Assembly: GCA_947259765.1 (NCBI GenBank)
Contig: CAMYNG010000020.1
Location: 1 to 36,452, forward strand
Length of the DNA stretch: 36,452 bases
Reading direction: 5' to 3'
Source: an uncultured Ectothiorhodospiraceae bacterium
Lineage (GTDB): Bacteria > Pseudomonadota > Gammaproteobacteria > CAMYNG01
The notes under the pieces were generated by a model that ran no database searches, was not told the DNA's origin, and was given only the letters and a program-made list of their open reading frames with translations. A program made the position numbers and the translations under genes. Positions 8,698 to 17,082 of the stretch are shown here, in pieces; position 1 is the first letter of the stretch, and each line of letters starts with the position of its first letter.

Positions 8698-8772
8698 GTC
8701 ATTCTGGCGAAAGCCAGAATCCAGGCGCCGGCTTAAACATTGCTGGACTCCGGCATGCGCCGGAGTGACGGG
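8698..8772. repeat. REP-like element, copy 1
   Basis: Begins GTCATTCTGGCGAAAGCCAG and ends CTCCGGCATGCGCCGGAGTGACGGG. It consists of two GC-rich hairpins (TTCTGGcgaaagCCAGAA and CTCCGGcatgcgCCGGAG) around a variable middle, the common 'GTCATTCxGGCGAAAGCC' intergenic repeat of proteobacteria. Confidence 0.8.
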
Positions 8773-8906
8773 AAGGTGTCGAGTTGTTAGTTACGCCAAG
8801 TTATCCGTAGCCTTGCCTTCGGCTTCTTTACTGCTTCCTACTGTGATCGCCCTGAAGAATTAAATCCCGGGCTCCGCGTGGTTTACATTGCTAACAAGAC
8901 CGGACC

Positions 8907-8981
8907 GTCATTCTGGCGAAAGCCAGAATCCAGACGCTTGCGCAGTTTTTTCTGGACTCCGGCATGCGCCGGAGTGACGGG
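8907..8981. repeat. REP-like element, copy 2
   Basis: Same two-hairpin element as at 8698, with a different middle segment (ACGCTTGCGCAGTTTTTT). It lies exactly 209 bp downstream of copy 1. Confidence 0.8.
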
Positions 8982-9115
8982 AAGGTGTCGAGTTGTTAGT
9001 TACGCCGAGTTATCCGTAGCCTTGCCTTCGGCTTCTTCATTGCTTCCTATTGTGATCGCCCTGAAGAATTAAATCCCGGGCTCCCCGTGGTTTACATTGC
9101 TAACAAGACCGGACC

Positions 9116-9190
9116 GTCATTCTGGCGAAAGCCAGAATCCAGACGCTTGCGCAGTTTTTTCTGGACTCCGGCACGCGCCGGAGTGACGGG
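9116..9190. repeat. REP-like element, copy 3
   Basis: Nearly identical to copy 2 and 209 bp further on. One base differs in the second hairpin loop (CACGCG for CATGCG). It is the copy nearest the true fbp 3' end. Confidence 0.8.
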
Positions 9191-9216
9191 AAGGTGTATT
9201 GTTTTACGCCTGATAT

Positions 9217-10263
9217 TTACGCCGCGTTATCTTTAGCCTTGCCTTCGGCTTCTTCCTGGTAGTAGCGAACCACTTGCTCGACTTCGTTCTTTGAGCCCAG
9301 GATTACCGGTACACGTTGGTGCAGGCCTTCCGGCTTGATATCAAGAATACGCTCACGACCGGTATGACCGGCACCGTCAGCCTGCTCGATGATCATCGAC
9401 ATGGGATTGGCTTCGTACAGCAGTCGTAGCTTGCCGCCCAGGCCCTTGGCTTTCATTTTCTCATCCAGCGGGTACATAAAAATTCCGCCGCGAGTCAGTA
9501 TGCGATGCACTTCGGCAACCATTGATGCTATCCAACGCATATTGAAATCCTTGCTGCGTGGACCGTCGCTACCCGCCAGACATTCGTCGATGTAGCGTTT
9601 GACCGGTTGTTCCCAGAAACGCATGTTGGACGCATTGACTGCGAACTCTTGTGTGTCCGCCGGGATGGTCATGTTGGGGTGGGTAAGAATGAATTCACCG
9701 ATGTTTTGATCCAGGGTGAAACCGTTGACACCATGACCGGTGGTCAGTACCAGCATCGTGGAAGGTCCATACAGGGCATAGCCGGCACAAACCTGCTCGG
9801 TGCCGGGTTGCAGAAAGGCGTCTGCCGAAGGCTCGGCCTTACATTCGCCGGGGCAACGCAGGATCGAGAAAATGGTACCGACCGAGACGTTAACGTCAAT
9901 GTTGGACGAGCCGTCCAGCGGATCGAACACCAACAAATATTTACCGCGCGGGTACTTCTTGGGAATGGGGTAGACGTCCTCCATTTCTTCGGACGCCATG
10001 GCTGCCAGGTGACCGGCCCACTCGTTGGACTGGAGAAATACCTCGTTGCTTATCACGTCGAGCTTTTTCTGCGTCTCACCCTGAATGTTCTCGGATTCAG
10101 CGGAGCCGAGCACGCCGAATAGGGCGCCGTGGTTAACATCATTAGAGATCACCTTGCACGCGGTGACGACATCGTTGAGAAGGGAGGTGAAATCACCGGT
10201 GGCGTCTTCTATGTGACGTTGTTCCTCGATGATAAACTGGGTTATCGTGGTACCGTTTTGCAT
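9217..10263 (-). CDS. fbp: Class I fructose-1,6-bisphosphatase
   Basis: Hydrolyses fructose-1,6-bisphosphate to fructose-6-phosphate in gluconeogenesis or the Calvin cycle. Class I signatures are present: the metal-binding [25 protein letters not shown], then [15 protein letters not shown], and [31 protein letters not shown] near the substrate site. I chose ATG 10263 ([11 protein letters not shown]) because AAGAGG lies 5-6 bases upstream; the longer start at 10299 would add 12 unlikely residues. About 348 aa, slightly longer than E. coli Fbp, with a charged tail [12 protein letters not shown] whose coding end is duplicated downstream. A LacI-family-type palindrome lies 60 bp upstream. Confidence 0.96.
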   Translation of the reverse strand: MQNGTTITQFIIEEQRHIEDATGDFTSLLNDVVTACKVISNDVNHGALFGVLGSAESENIQGETQKKLDVISNEVFLQSNEWAGHLAAMASEEMEDVYPIPKKYPRGKYLLVFDPLDGSSNIDVNVSVGTIFSILRCPGECKAEPSADAFLQPGTEQVCAGYALYGPSTMLVLTTGHGVNGFTLDQNIGEFILTHPNMTIPADTQEFAVNASNMRFWEQPVKRYIDECLAGSDGPRSKDFNMRWIASMVAEVHRILTRGGIFMYPLDEKMKAKGLGGKLRLLYEANPMSMIIEQADGAGHTGRERILDIKPEGLHQRVPVILGSKNEVEQVVRYYQEEAEGKAKDNAA

Positions 10264-10322
10264 GTTAACCTCTTGATAAAAAAGTATTTTTAGCCACAAG
10301 CCAGCAAGCCGGGGACTAACCT

Positions 10323-10332
10323 GAAACGTTTC
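10323..10332. promoter_or_regulatory. LacI-family (Cra/FruR-like) operator candidate upstream of fbp
   Basis: The perfect palindrome GAAACGTTTC, in the context CTGAAACGTTTCGA, lies 60 bp upstream of the fbp start. It matches the core recognised by Cra/FruR-type LacI-family regulators. In E. coli Cra controls fbp, so the location makes sense. The regulator itself is not in the window. In the same spacer the minus strand has TGATAAACT, a possible extended -10. Confidence 0.5.
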
Positions 10333-10488
10333 GATTCCATCAGTTTATCAGAATTTATTAATATTAATTACCCTGGAGAAGTTATGGTAATGGCGGGTAC
10401 ATGCGCCGGCGTGATCTCCCGGTGGAAATAGGCCAGAGCACCGGATATTTATCGCCTGTGGACGTGCGGTAACGGCGTCGCAACGAAC

Positions 10489-10869
10489 CTAAGAGACGGC
10501 GTTGGCGATCTCGATAAGGTTACCGTCGGGCTCGCGGAAGTATATCGACTGGATTGGTCCTGCCGCACCGCTGCGGGGAACCGGACCAGCCTCAATCTCA
10601 ACACCGATATCCTTGAGTCGGGCCGTCACCGTCGCAATGGGAAGATCGGTAAGAAAACACAGGTCCATGCTGCCCGGTGTGGGTTGACTGGCGTGGGGTG
10701 TGAACTCCTTGCCGTATTGGTGCAGGTTCATTTTTTGCCGGCCGAATTTTAGCGCTTTGCGTCCACCGCTAAACTCAACGACCTGCATGCCTAAAACACT
10801 ATTATAAAAGTGTATGGCGGCGTCGAGATCGCGCACTGTCAGTACGAGGTGGTCAATATGCAGGTTCAT
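10489..10869 (-). CDS. VOC (glyoxalase/bleomycin resistance) superfamily protein
   Basis: A 126-aa single vicinal-oxygen-chelate domain. The N-terminal half has IDHLVLTVRDLDAAIHFYNSVLGMQ, with the metal-ligand His of HLV. The second half has MDLCFLTD and ends IYFREPDGNLIEIAN, with the metal-ligand Glu in NLIEI. Such proteins are usually glyoxalases, dioxygenases or virulence-associated VOC members; the substrate cannot be told. Its start overlaps the end of cca by four bases, so it is the last gene of the SDR-cca-VOC unit. Confidence 0.88.
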   Translation of the reverse strand: MNLHIDHLVLTVRDLDAAIHFYNSVLGMQVVEFSGGRKALKFGRQKMNLHQYGKEFTPHASQPTPGSMDLCFLTDLPIATVTARLKDIGVEIEAGPVPRSGAAGPIQSIYFREPDGNLIEIANAVS

Positions 10870-12083
10870 CGCAATGCATCTGCAATGGCCGACTGGCGCA
10901 GGCGGGAAATCTCTTCCGCGATCGCTGGGCCGGCCAGACCACTTCGGGTGGCGGGCGTGATATCAACCCGTGCCGCGGCGTCGAAGGCATGTTGTATCAG
11001 GTCTGTTTGTTCTGGTTGTTGATCCTCAAAGCCCGTACGTCCGCGGGAGTCTGCCTCGCACGCGAACAGCCACTGCTGAAAGCGCTGCGGTCGCCGAAAG
11101 GCATCCAGCGATTGGAAGAGATCAAGAAACTTTGCGGCCGAGAGTTCGGCCGCCATGTGAAAGTACAGATGGTAGCGGGTTACCAGCACCGCGAGTTCAC
11201 GGTATTCGGTCGGTACTTTGAGGCGCTTGCACACATCCAGCACCAACGGTACGCCACGCTCATCATGATCCTGATGCTTTGGCCATTGCTCGCGGGGCGT
11301 GACACCCTTACCCAGATCATGCACCAGGGCGGCGAAACGTACCTGGGGATCGTCGCTCAGGCGGGCCGCCTGATCAGTCACCATGAGTGTATGCACGCCG
11401 GTGTCGATCTCGGGGTGAAAATCAGGATTTTGCGGAATGCCGAACAACACGTCGATTTCGGGAAAAAGTTTTTCCAGCGCGCCACAATCACGTAGAACTT
11501 CGATGAAGCGTGACGGTTTTGATTCGCCCAGCGCAAGCCGGGTTTCCTGCCACACACGCTCAGCAACCAACGCATCAACCTCGCCGTTGTTGACCATCTG
11601 CCGCATAAGCGACAGCGTTTCACTGGCGACGCTGAAGCCTTCGCCGGCGAAGCGCGTGGCGAATCGGGCGACACGTAAAATTCGCACCGGGTCTTCCACA
11701 AACGCGGGCGAGACATGTCGCAGGATGCGCGCCTGCAGATCGGCGAGTCCACCGTACGGATCAGTAATTTCGCCGTCGTCGGATTCCGCCAGGGCGTTGA
11801 TAGTCAGGTCGCGGCGCTGGAGATCTTCTTGCAGAGTGACCTCCGGCGCAGCATGAAAGGCAAAACCGGTGTAACCCGGACCGGTTTTACGTTCAGTGCG
11901 GGCCAGTGCGTATTCTTCGTGCGTTTCGGGATGCAGAAAAACCGGAAAGTCCTTGCCGACCTGCTGATAGCCCAATGCCTGCATTTGTTGCGGTGAGGCA
12001 CCCACGACGACCCAGTCTCGATCCTTTACCGGACGGCCCAGCAATTGGTCCCGCACGCAACCGCCTACCCGGTAAATTTTCAT
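10866..12083 (-). CDS. cca: Multifunctional CCA tRNA nucleotidyltransferase
   Basis: Adds or repairs the 3' CCA end of tRNAs. The nucleotidyltransferase head starts MKIYRVGGCVRDQLLG, with the metal-binding DRDW. RRDLTINALA follows at about residue 110, then the tRNA-binding region VEDPVRILRVARFA. The C-terminal HD domain has FAALVHDLGKG, the phosphohydrolase motif found in the gammaproteobacterial long form. At 405 aa the length fits. It lies 20 bp after the upstream SDR gene and overlaps the VOC gene downstream. Confidence 0.97.
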   Translation of the reverse strand: MKIYRVGGCVRDQLLGRPVKDRDWVVVGASPQQMQALGYQQVGKDFPVFLHPETHEEYALARTERKTGPGYTGFAFHAAPEVTLQEDLQRRDLTINALAESDDGEITDPYGGLADLQARILRHVSPAFVEDPVRILRVARFATRFAGEGFSVASETLSLMRQMVNNGEVDALVAERVWQETRLALGESKPSRFIEVLRDCGALEKLFPEIDVLFGIPQNPDFHPEIDTGVHTLMVTDQAARLSDDPQVRFAALVHDLGKGVTPREQWPKHQDHDERGVPLVLDVCKRLKVPTEYRELAVLVTRYHLYFHMAAELSAAKFLDLFQSLDAFRRPQRFQQWLFACEADSRGRTGFEDQQPEQTDLIQHAFDAAARVDITPATRSGLAGPAIAEEISRLRQSAIADALR

Positions 12084-12103
12084 CTCAGGCGGCGTCCTGC
12101 CAC

Positions 12104-13066
12104 CTAGGCTTCATGGCGCGCGCGCTGCCGATAATCCCCATAGCGATCGCGCTGTCGGCGTTGGCCAAGATAGCCTGGTACAACCGCTTCGATGGCTGTC
12201 GGCGAGATCGAAAAAATTCCAGGAAACGATTCTTCACAGATACTATCGACCTGCAAGGAACGGTAGTTGTCGCGGGACAACGGCTTGCCTGGAAAAAACT
12301 CCAGTACGTTGGCCTGCATGGCTGAAAGTGTTTTACCCAACGACACAATTTTGCGGCGTATGCCAATAATTTTCGCGGTGTATTCAACCAGCTCTTGCAG
12401 TGTGTAGGTCTTTGGGCCACACAGATCAAAGCGCCGGCCATAGGTGTGTGGATTATCGATACTCGTGGCGAAACAATGCGCCACATCCTCGACATAAACA
12501 GGTGCAAAACGGGCCTGGCCCATGGCGAGCGGTAGCATACCGGGTGTTATACGCAGTAAACCGGCAAAGCGATTAAAAAAACTGTCGCCCGGCCCGTAAA
12601 TTACCGACGGCCGAAAACTGGTGACCTCGATTCCTTCCGCGTTGTGCACGTGGTCTTCTGCCTGGCCCTTGCTGCGCAAATAGTAACTGGGACCCTCTTC
12701 GGCATCTGCATTGAGTGCGCTCATGTGCAACAGACGTTTGACACCGGATGTGCGACAGGCATTGGTCACTTTCTCCGCCAGCTCCAGATGGACCTGGCGA
12801 AAACCGATGCCCTTGTCACCTTTCTCGTTGAGAATGCCCACCAGATTGATGACGACATCCTGATCGCGAAATTGGCTGGCCAATTCGCGGACGTCATGAA
12901 TGTCCGCGGCAACGACTTCCAAGGTCGGCAGGACCAGTAGGTCGCGGTGCCGTTCCGGCCGCCGCGCCAGGATGCGCACCCGGTGGCCGTCACGCACCAG
13001 CCGGCTGGCCAGATGGCCGCCAACAAACCCGCTGCCGCCGAGAATACATATGTTGTGGCTTTTCAT
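12104..13066 (-). CDS. NDUFA9-like atypical SDR, NAD(P)H-binding epimerase-type protein
   Basis: A 320-aa extended/atypical SDR. The N-terminal Rossmann motif is ILGGSGFVGGHLASRL (GGxGFxG), followed by VVAADIHDV and the NLVGILNE segment typical of the complex-I NDUFA9-like family. The active-site region YYLRSKGQAE keeps YxxxK, and SFRPSVIYGPGD follows. Such proteins often bind NAD(P)H without a known catalytic role. It is the first gene of the minus-strand run with cca and VOC. Its 5' region is divergent from the chemoreceptor gene across 285 bp. Confidence 0.87.
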   Translation of the reverse strand: MKSHNICILGGSGFVGGHLASRLVRDGHRVRILARRPERHRDLLVLPTLEVVAADIHDVRELASQFRDQDVVINLVGILNEKGDKGIGFRQVHLELAEKVTNACRTSGVKRLLHMSALNADAEEGPSYYLRSKGQAEDHVHNAEGIEVTSFRPSVIYGPGDSFFNRFAGLLRITPGMLPLAMGQARFAPVYVEDVAHCFATSIDNPHTYGRRFDLCGPKTYTLQELVEYTAKIIGIRRKIVSLGKTLSAMQANVLEFFPGKPLSRDNYRSLQVDSICEESFPGIFSISPTAIEAVVPGYLGQRRQRDRYGDYRQRARHEA

Positions 13067-13222
13067 GTCTGCTTTTGCCTGCCTGGTGGTTGTGGTTTTA
13101 ATCCGGATATATCAATACCGGCGGATTTTGGCCAGCAGAACCGCTTGAGGTCAAGTCTTGCTACGGGCTCGATTTCGGGAAGTCAGAGCCTATCCTACTA
13201 AAACCATTGAACTTTCATAGAC

Positions 13223-13257
13223 TTTCCGGACGGAAAAATGGGCGAGACCGGCCGGTC
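13223..13257. repeat. Two adjacent palindromes upstream of the chemoreceptor
   Basis: TTTCCG-GA-CGGAAA (13223-13236) and GACCGGCCGGTC (13246-13257) lie side by side about 100-130 bp upstream of the chemoreceptor start, in the 13067-13351 spacer between divergent genes. They could be operators for either gene. I found no convincing sigma-28 flagellar promoter in this spacer. Confidence 0.4.
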
Positions 13258-13351
13258 CGGCACTCAAGTTTCCCGTGGTTTTACCGCTAAACCGACGCAA
13301 GTATAGGATCTTGGATCCCTATTTATATCGGAACACGGGAGCAGCATTAAC

Positions 13352-15262
13352 ATGCTACAGAATTTAAAAATCGGTACCCGCCTGAGCGTGGGTTTCAGTC
13401 TGGTGCTGGTCATCGTCCTGGTACTGATTGTACCGGTTGTAATCATGAAAGTGACGGAGGTCGTGCATGAGGCCGAGCAGAGTGCGCTTGAAGATCTTTA
13501 CCAAAGTGCCATAGCGGAAATTGATTCGGAAGGTCGCCTGGCTCAGGCTATGAGCTTTGTGATTGCTTCAACACCGGAAGTGCAGGCCGCTTTTGCCGAC
13601 GGCCGGCGTGATGATCTCGCTGCGCGTACGGTGCCGTTGTTCAAGGAACTCAAGAAACGCTATGCAGCGCGCCAGTTTCAATTCCATAAGGCGCCGGCAA
13701 TTTCATTTTTACGCGCGCATAAACCGAAAAAATTCGGCGATGACTTGTCATCATTCCGAAAAACAATTCTGGCCGCAAACAAGGATCTAAAACCGATCCA
13801 GGGGTTGGAAAAGGGCGTGGCGGGTCTGGGAATCCGTGGCCTGGTGCCGGTCTTTCAAGACAACAAACATATCGGTTCGGTGGAATTCGGAATGTCCTTC
13901 GGACAGCCCTTCTTCGATGGGTTTAAGGAAAAGTACGGCGTTGATATTGCGCTGCACGTGGAGCGCAGTGGTGAGTTTGAAGTATTCGGCTCAACGCTCG
14001 GCGCAAAAACGCTGTTAACATCACAGCAACTTAAGCAAGCCATTTCCGGAGACACCTCTATTGATAGAGTCGAGCATGACGGTGTTTCATTTGCCACCTA
14101 TGCGCGCGTCGTCAAGGATTTCTCCGGCAATCCGGTCGGCGTTATGGAGATCGCGATGGACCGGAGCAACTTTGTTGCGGCCATCAACGGTACAAGGAAT
14201 CTGACAATATTCATCGGTTTCGTAGCTTTGATTCTTGGTTTATTTGTCGCCTGGTATATCGGACGCAGCATTACCAAACCGATTTCAAATGCGGTCTATG
14301 CCATGAACGACATTGCCGAAGGTGAAGGTGATTTGACCAAGCGCCTGGAGGAAACCGGCAAAGATGAAATCGCGCAGCTTTCCGGCGCGTTTAACCGATT
14401 CGCACAAAAGGTGCACAGTATTGTCCTGCAGGTGTCGGGTTCAACAGCACAACTGGCGTCTGCCGCGGAAGAAATGGCGGCAATAACGCAGGAAACCAAC
14501 CAGGGAGTTCAGCAGCAACAGTCGGAAACCGAGCAAGTCGCGACGGCCATGAATGAAATGACTGCCACGGTTCAGGAAGTGGCGCGTCATGCTACCGAAG
14601 CTTCGAGTGCGGCGAAAAGTGCTGACAATGAGGCCCATGCCGGCAAGTCGGTCGTTGAGCAGGCCATTGCCAGCATTTCGACACTCGCAGGAGAAATCGA
14701 GAACGCGACGGCGGTTATTAACAAGGTCGAAAGCGACAGCGAAAGTATTGGCGCGGTACTGGAAGTAATACGTGGCGTCGCTGACCAGACCAACTTGCTG
14801 GCATTGAACGCGGCTATCGAGGCCGCGCGCGCGGGCGAACAGGGACGCGGCTTTGCCGTTGTCGCCGATGAGGTGCGCACCCTGGCGAGTCGTACCCAGG
14901 AGTCAACCCAGGAGATCCAACAAGTCATTCAACATTTGCAGGAAGGCGCGCAACAGGCCGTACAGGCTATGGAAACCAGCCGTAAAGGCAGCCACGAAAG
15001 CGTCGAGCAGGCAGGTCACGCCGGCGAATCACTCGACGCAATTACGCGTGCTGTGACAACCATTAGCGATATGAATATCCAGATCGCCAGCGCCGCGGAA
15101 GAGCAAAGCTGTGTTGCCGAAGAGATTAACAAAAACGTCGTCAACATTAGTCACGTGGTTCAGCAAACTGCAGAGGGTGCGCAGCAAACCTTTACTTCCA
15201 GTAACGACCTGGCGCGACTGGCAAGCGAACTGCAGCAATTGGTGGGACAGTTCAAAACCTGA
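13352..15262 (+). CDS. Methyl-accepting chemotaxis protein with periplasmic Cache-type sensor
   Basis: A 636-aa inner-membrane chemoreceptor. TM1 is at about residues 13-33, followed by a periplasmic sensor of roughly 250 residues. This carries the double-Cache pattern (FFKE/LFKELKK...[14 protein letters not shown]...[27 protein letters not shown]). TM2 is at about 292-312, then HAMP to about 366, then the long signalling domain with the conserved tip [20 protein letters not shown]. No CheR/CheB-tethering pentapeptide is seen at the C-terminus (ends QFKT). The ligand is unknown. ATG 13352 has GGGAG about 9 bases upstream. It stands alone as a one-gene unit with a hairpin after it. Confidence 0.95.
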   Translation: MLQNLKIGTRLSVGFSLVLVIVLVLIVPVVIMKVTEVVHEAEQSALEDLYQSAIAEIDSEGRLAQAMSFVIASTPEVQAAFADGRRDDLAARTVPLFKELKKRYAARQFQFHKAPAISFLRAHKPKKFGDDLSSFRKTILAANKDLKPIQGLEKGVAGLGIRGLVPVFQDNKHIGSVEFGMSFGQPFFDGFKEKYGVDIALHVERSGEFEVFGSTLGAKTLLTSQQLKQAISGDTSIDRVEHDGVSFATYARVVKDFSGNPVGVMEIAMDRSNFVAAINGTRNLTIFIGFVALILGLFVAWYIGRSITKPISNAVYAMNDIAEGEGDLTKRLEETGKDEIAQLSGAFNRFAQKVHSIVLQVSGSTAQLASAAEEMAAITQETNQGVQQQQSETEQVATAMNEMTATVQEVARHATEASSAAKSADNEAHAGKSVVEQAIASISTLAGEIENATAVINKVESDSESIGAVLEVIRGVADQTNLLALNAAIEAARAGEQGRGFAVVADEVRTLASRTQESTQEIQQVIQHLQEGAQQAVQAMETSRKGSHESVEQAGHAGESLDAITRAVTTISDMNIQIASAAEEQSCVAEEINKNVVNISHVVQQTAEGAQQTFTSSNDLARLASELQQLVGQFKT

Positions 15263-15287
15263 CACGTCCCCATACTTCAGCAAACAG

Positions 15288-15337
15288 TCGCCCAGGTCCG
15301 CTCGGTGTAAGTCACCGCGGCAGATCTGGGCGATTTT
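15288..15337 (+). terminator. Probable intrinsic terminator after the chemoreceptor gene
   Basis: TCGCCCAG (15288-15295) pairs with CTGGGCGA (15326-15333) and is followed by TTTT. The loop contains a further partial pairing (CGGTG...CACCG). It lies 26 bp past the stop codon of the chemoreceptor gene. Confidence 0.6.
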
Positions 15338-15688
15338 CGTTTGTCATCCGCAAGTAAGAACCGCGGAAGTGTACCCGGTATTGTTTCCTTTAAGCTCAGA
15401 CGGACCCGCTAAGCGCTGGGCGTGTCGTGCACCTGTGAGTTCCTTTCACTAAAATCAATTTTCGTGCCGTTAAAATCATCCTTGCCCTGTCGCTGAATTG
15501 AAAATAAATTTAGAATATTCTGAATCATTAATAATTCTTGAGAAATGAAGCGAGCCCACGCCGGCCGCGTAGAAGACACAAATTCACGCAAACAAGGTCT
15601 ATACTATTAAAACTACAGCGTTTTTATGGGTTATTGTGCCCGGTTTTTTAGACCAAATTGACACGCACAGCGTCGATAAGGAGCATGC
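15338..15688. other. Gene-less spacer before the aldehyde dehydrogenase
   Basis: AT-richer than its neighbours. I see no coding sequence. Possible -10 elements (TATACT near 15601) lie within 90 bp of the aldehyde dehydrogenase start but lack a good -35. TAAGGAG directly before the ATG at 15689 is its ribosome binding site. Confidence 0.5.
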
Positions 15689-17053
15689 ATGGGTTTTGTA
15701 GCGGTCAATCCTGCCAGCGGAGAGGCGGCAGGTGAGATCCCTGATTGGGACGATCAGTACCTCGATGAGGCCCTGTCTCAAGTCGTGACGGTGACACCCG
15801 ACTGGGCAGCGCTGCCGATTTCAAAACGCTGCGCTCTCATGCAGTCGGCGGCTACCGTCCTGTTGGAGAATATCGATCGCTACGCCGGACTGATTACGGC
15901 GGAAATGGGTAAGCTCAGCCGTGAAGCCCGTGCCGAAGTCGAGAAGTGTGCCTGGGCGTGTGAATACTACGCCGAGTACGGTGAGGCGTTTCTGGCCGAT
16001 GAAGAGATCGATTCCGATGCCTCGAAAAGTTTCGTGGCCTATCAACCTTTGGGCACGGTGCTGGCAGTGATGCCCTGGAACTTTCCGTTTTGGCAGGTGT
16101 TTCGTTTTGCCGCACCGGCACTGATTGCAGGCAATACCGGGGTACTCAAACATGCCTCCAACGTTCCTCAGTGTGCACTGGCCATCGAGGAAGTGTTTCG
16201 GCTTGCCGGATTTCCCGCGGGTGTGTTTCGAGCACTGATGATTCGCGCCTCACAAGTCAAACGGGTGATCGAAGACCCGCGAATTTCTGCCGTAACCCTC
16301 ACGGGCAGCGAACCCGCAGGGCGGCAGGTGGCCGCGATCGCGAGCGATAACGTTAAGAAATCAGTGTTGGAGCTTGGCGGTTCGGATGCGTTCGTGGTGC
16401 TGGAAGATGCTGATCTCGATCTCACCGTGAATCAGGCAGTGGCCTCGCGTTATTTGAATTGCGGTCAGAGTTGCATCGCCGCGAAACGTTTTATTGTTGT
16501 GGATGCCATTGCCGAAGATTTCCTGGCACGCTTTACCGCCGGCGTCGAAGCTTTACAGCCCGGCGATCCCTCCGACGAAGCCACCACACTGGCACCTATG
16601 GCGCGAATTGATCTGCGTGATGAGTTACATCAACAGGTCACAGACAGCATTGCCGCCGGTGCCGTAGCGGTCACCGGTTGCACCCCGCTGGAAGGCAGCG
16701 GCGCATTTTATTCCGCCTCAATTCTGGATCGTGTCCGACCCGGAGTGCGCGCGTATCATGAAGAACTATTTGGTCCTGTGGCCATAGTCATTCGTGCGCG
16801 AGATGAAGAGGACGCGTTGCGAATTGCCAACGATTCACCGTTTGGTCTCGGCGGCAGCGTCTGGACTCGCGACAGTAAGCGTGGCGAGGCGTTTGCGCGG
16901 CAAGTACAGGCCGGTTGTTGTTTTGTAAACGGCATGGTTAAAAGTGATCCACGGCTGCCCTTTGGTGGCATTAAACGCTCCGGCTTTGGACGCGAATTGT
17001 CGCGTCACGGCATTCGCGAGTTCGTGAACGCGAAAACGATCTGGGTCAAATAA
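15689..17053 (+). CDS. NAD(P)-dependent aldehyde dehydrogenase, succinate-semialdehyde type
   Basis: A 454-aa ALDH superfamily enzyme close to the Sad/GabD-like group: short N-terminus beginning FVAVNPASGE, no mitochondrial-type extension. The nucleotide-binding site has MPWNFPFWQVFR, the general base is Glu228 in LELGGSDAF, and the catalytic Cys262 is in NCGQSCIAAKRF. The ending LPFGGIKRSGFGRELSRHGIREFVN is standard. It probably oxidises succinate semialdehyde or a similar aldehyde. The permease gene starts 29 bp downstream, suggesting uptake and breakdown of an amine or amino acid such as GABA; that substrate is inferred only. Confidence 0.92.
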   Translation: MGFVAVNPASGEAAGEIPDWDDQYLDEALSQVVTVTPDWAALPISKRCALMQSAATVLLENIDRYAGLITAEMGKLSREARAEVEKCAWACEYYAEYGEAFLADEEIDSDASKSFVAYQPLGTVLAVMPWNFPFWQVFRFAAPALIAGNTGVLKHASNVPQCALAIEEVFRLAGFPAGVFRALMIRASQVKRVIEDPRISAVTLTGSEPAGRQVAAIASDNVKKSVLELGGSDAFVVLEDADLDLTVNQAVASRYLNCGQSCIAAKRFIVVDAIAEDFLARFTAGVEALQPGDPSDEATTLAPMARIDLRDELHQQVTDSIAAGAVAVTGCTPLEGSGAFYSASILDRVRPGVRAYHEELFGPVAIVIRARDEEDALRIANDSPFGLGGSVWTRDSKRGEAFARQVQAGCCFVNGMVKSDPRLPFGGIKRSGFGRELSRHGIREFVNAKTIWVK

Positions 17054-17082
17054 ATTCGGCACGGCATTGTTATGCTGGGCCA

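Larger units (their letters stand above)
8584..9259. repeat. 209-bp tandem repeat array made of cmoB and fbp 3' ends plus spacer
   Basis: Three successive copies of the same order: last codons of cmoB, spacer, REP-like element, last codons of fbp on the minus strand. Units two and three start at 8842 and 9051, exactly 209 bp apart and almost identical. The first unit starts at 8584 inside cmoB and is longer because it keeps the big inverted repeat. The third unit runs into the true 3' end of fbp. Decayed fbp tails at about 8791-8830 and 9000-9039 still read EEAEGKATDNSA-stop or similar on the minus strand. The array fills the 611-bp spacer between the convergent genes; no gene lies in it. Confidence 0.85.

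Noticed and set aside
8878..9072. Small ORF reading FWRKPESRR...WTPACAGVTG
   Set aside because: This is the usual false protein produced by translating the REP-like element; it lies wholly inside the repeat array.
13141..13351. Possible cyclic-di-GMP riboswitch upstream of the chemoreceptor
   Set aside because: A short stretch (CCTACTAAAACCATTG) recalls the GEMM-I class, but the other conserved segments and the tetraloop receptor are missing.
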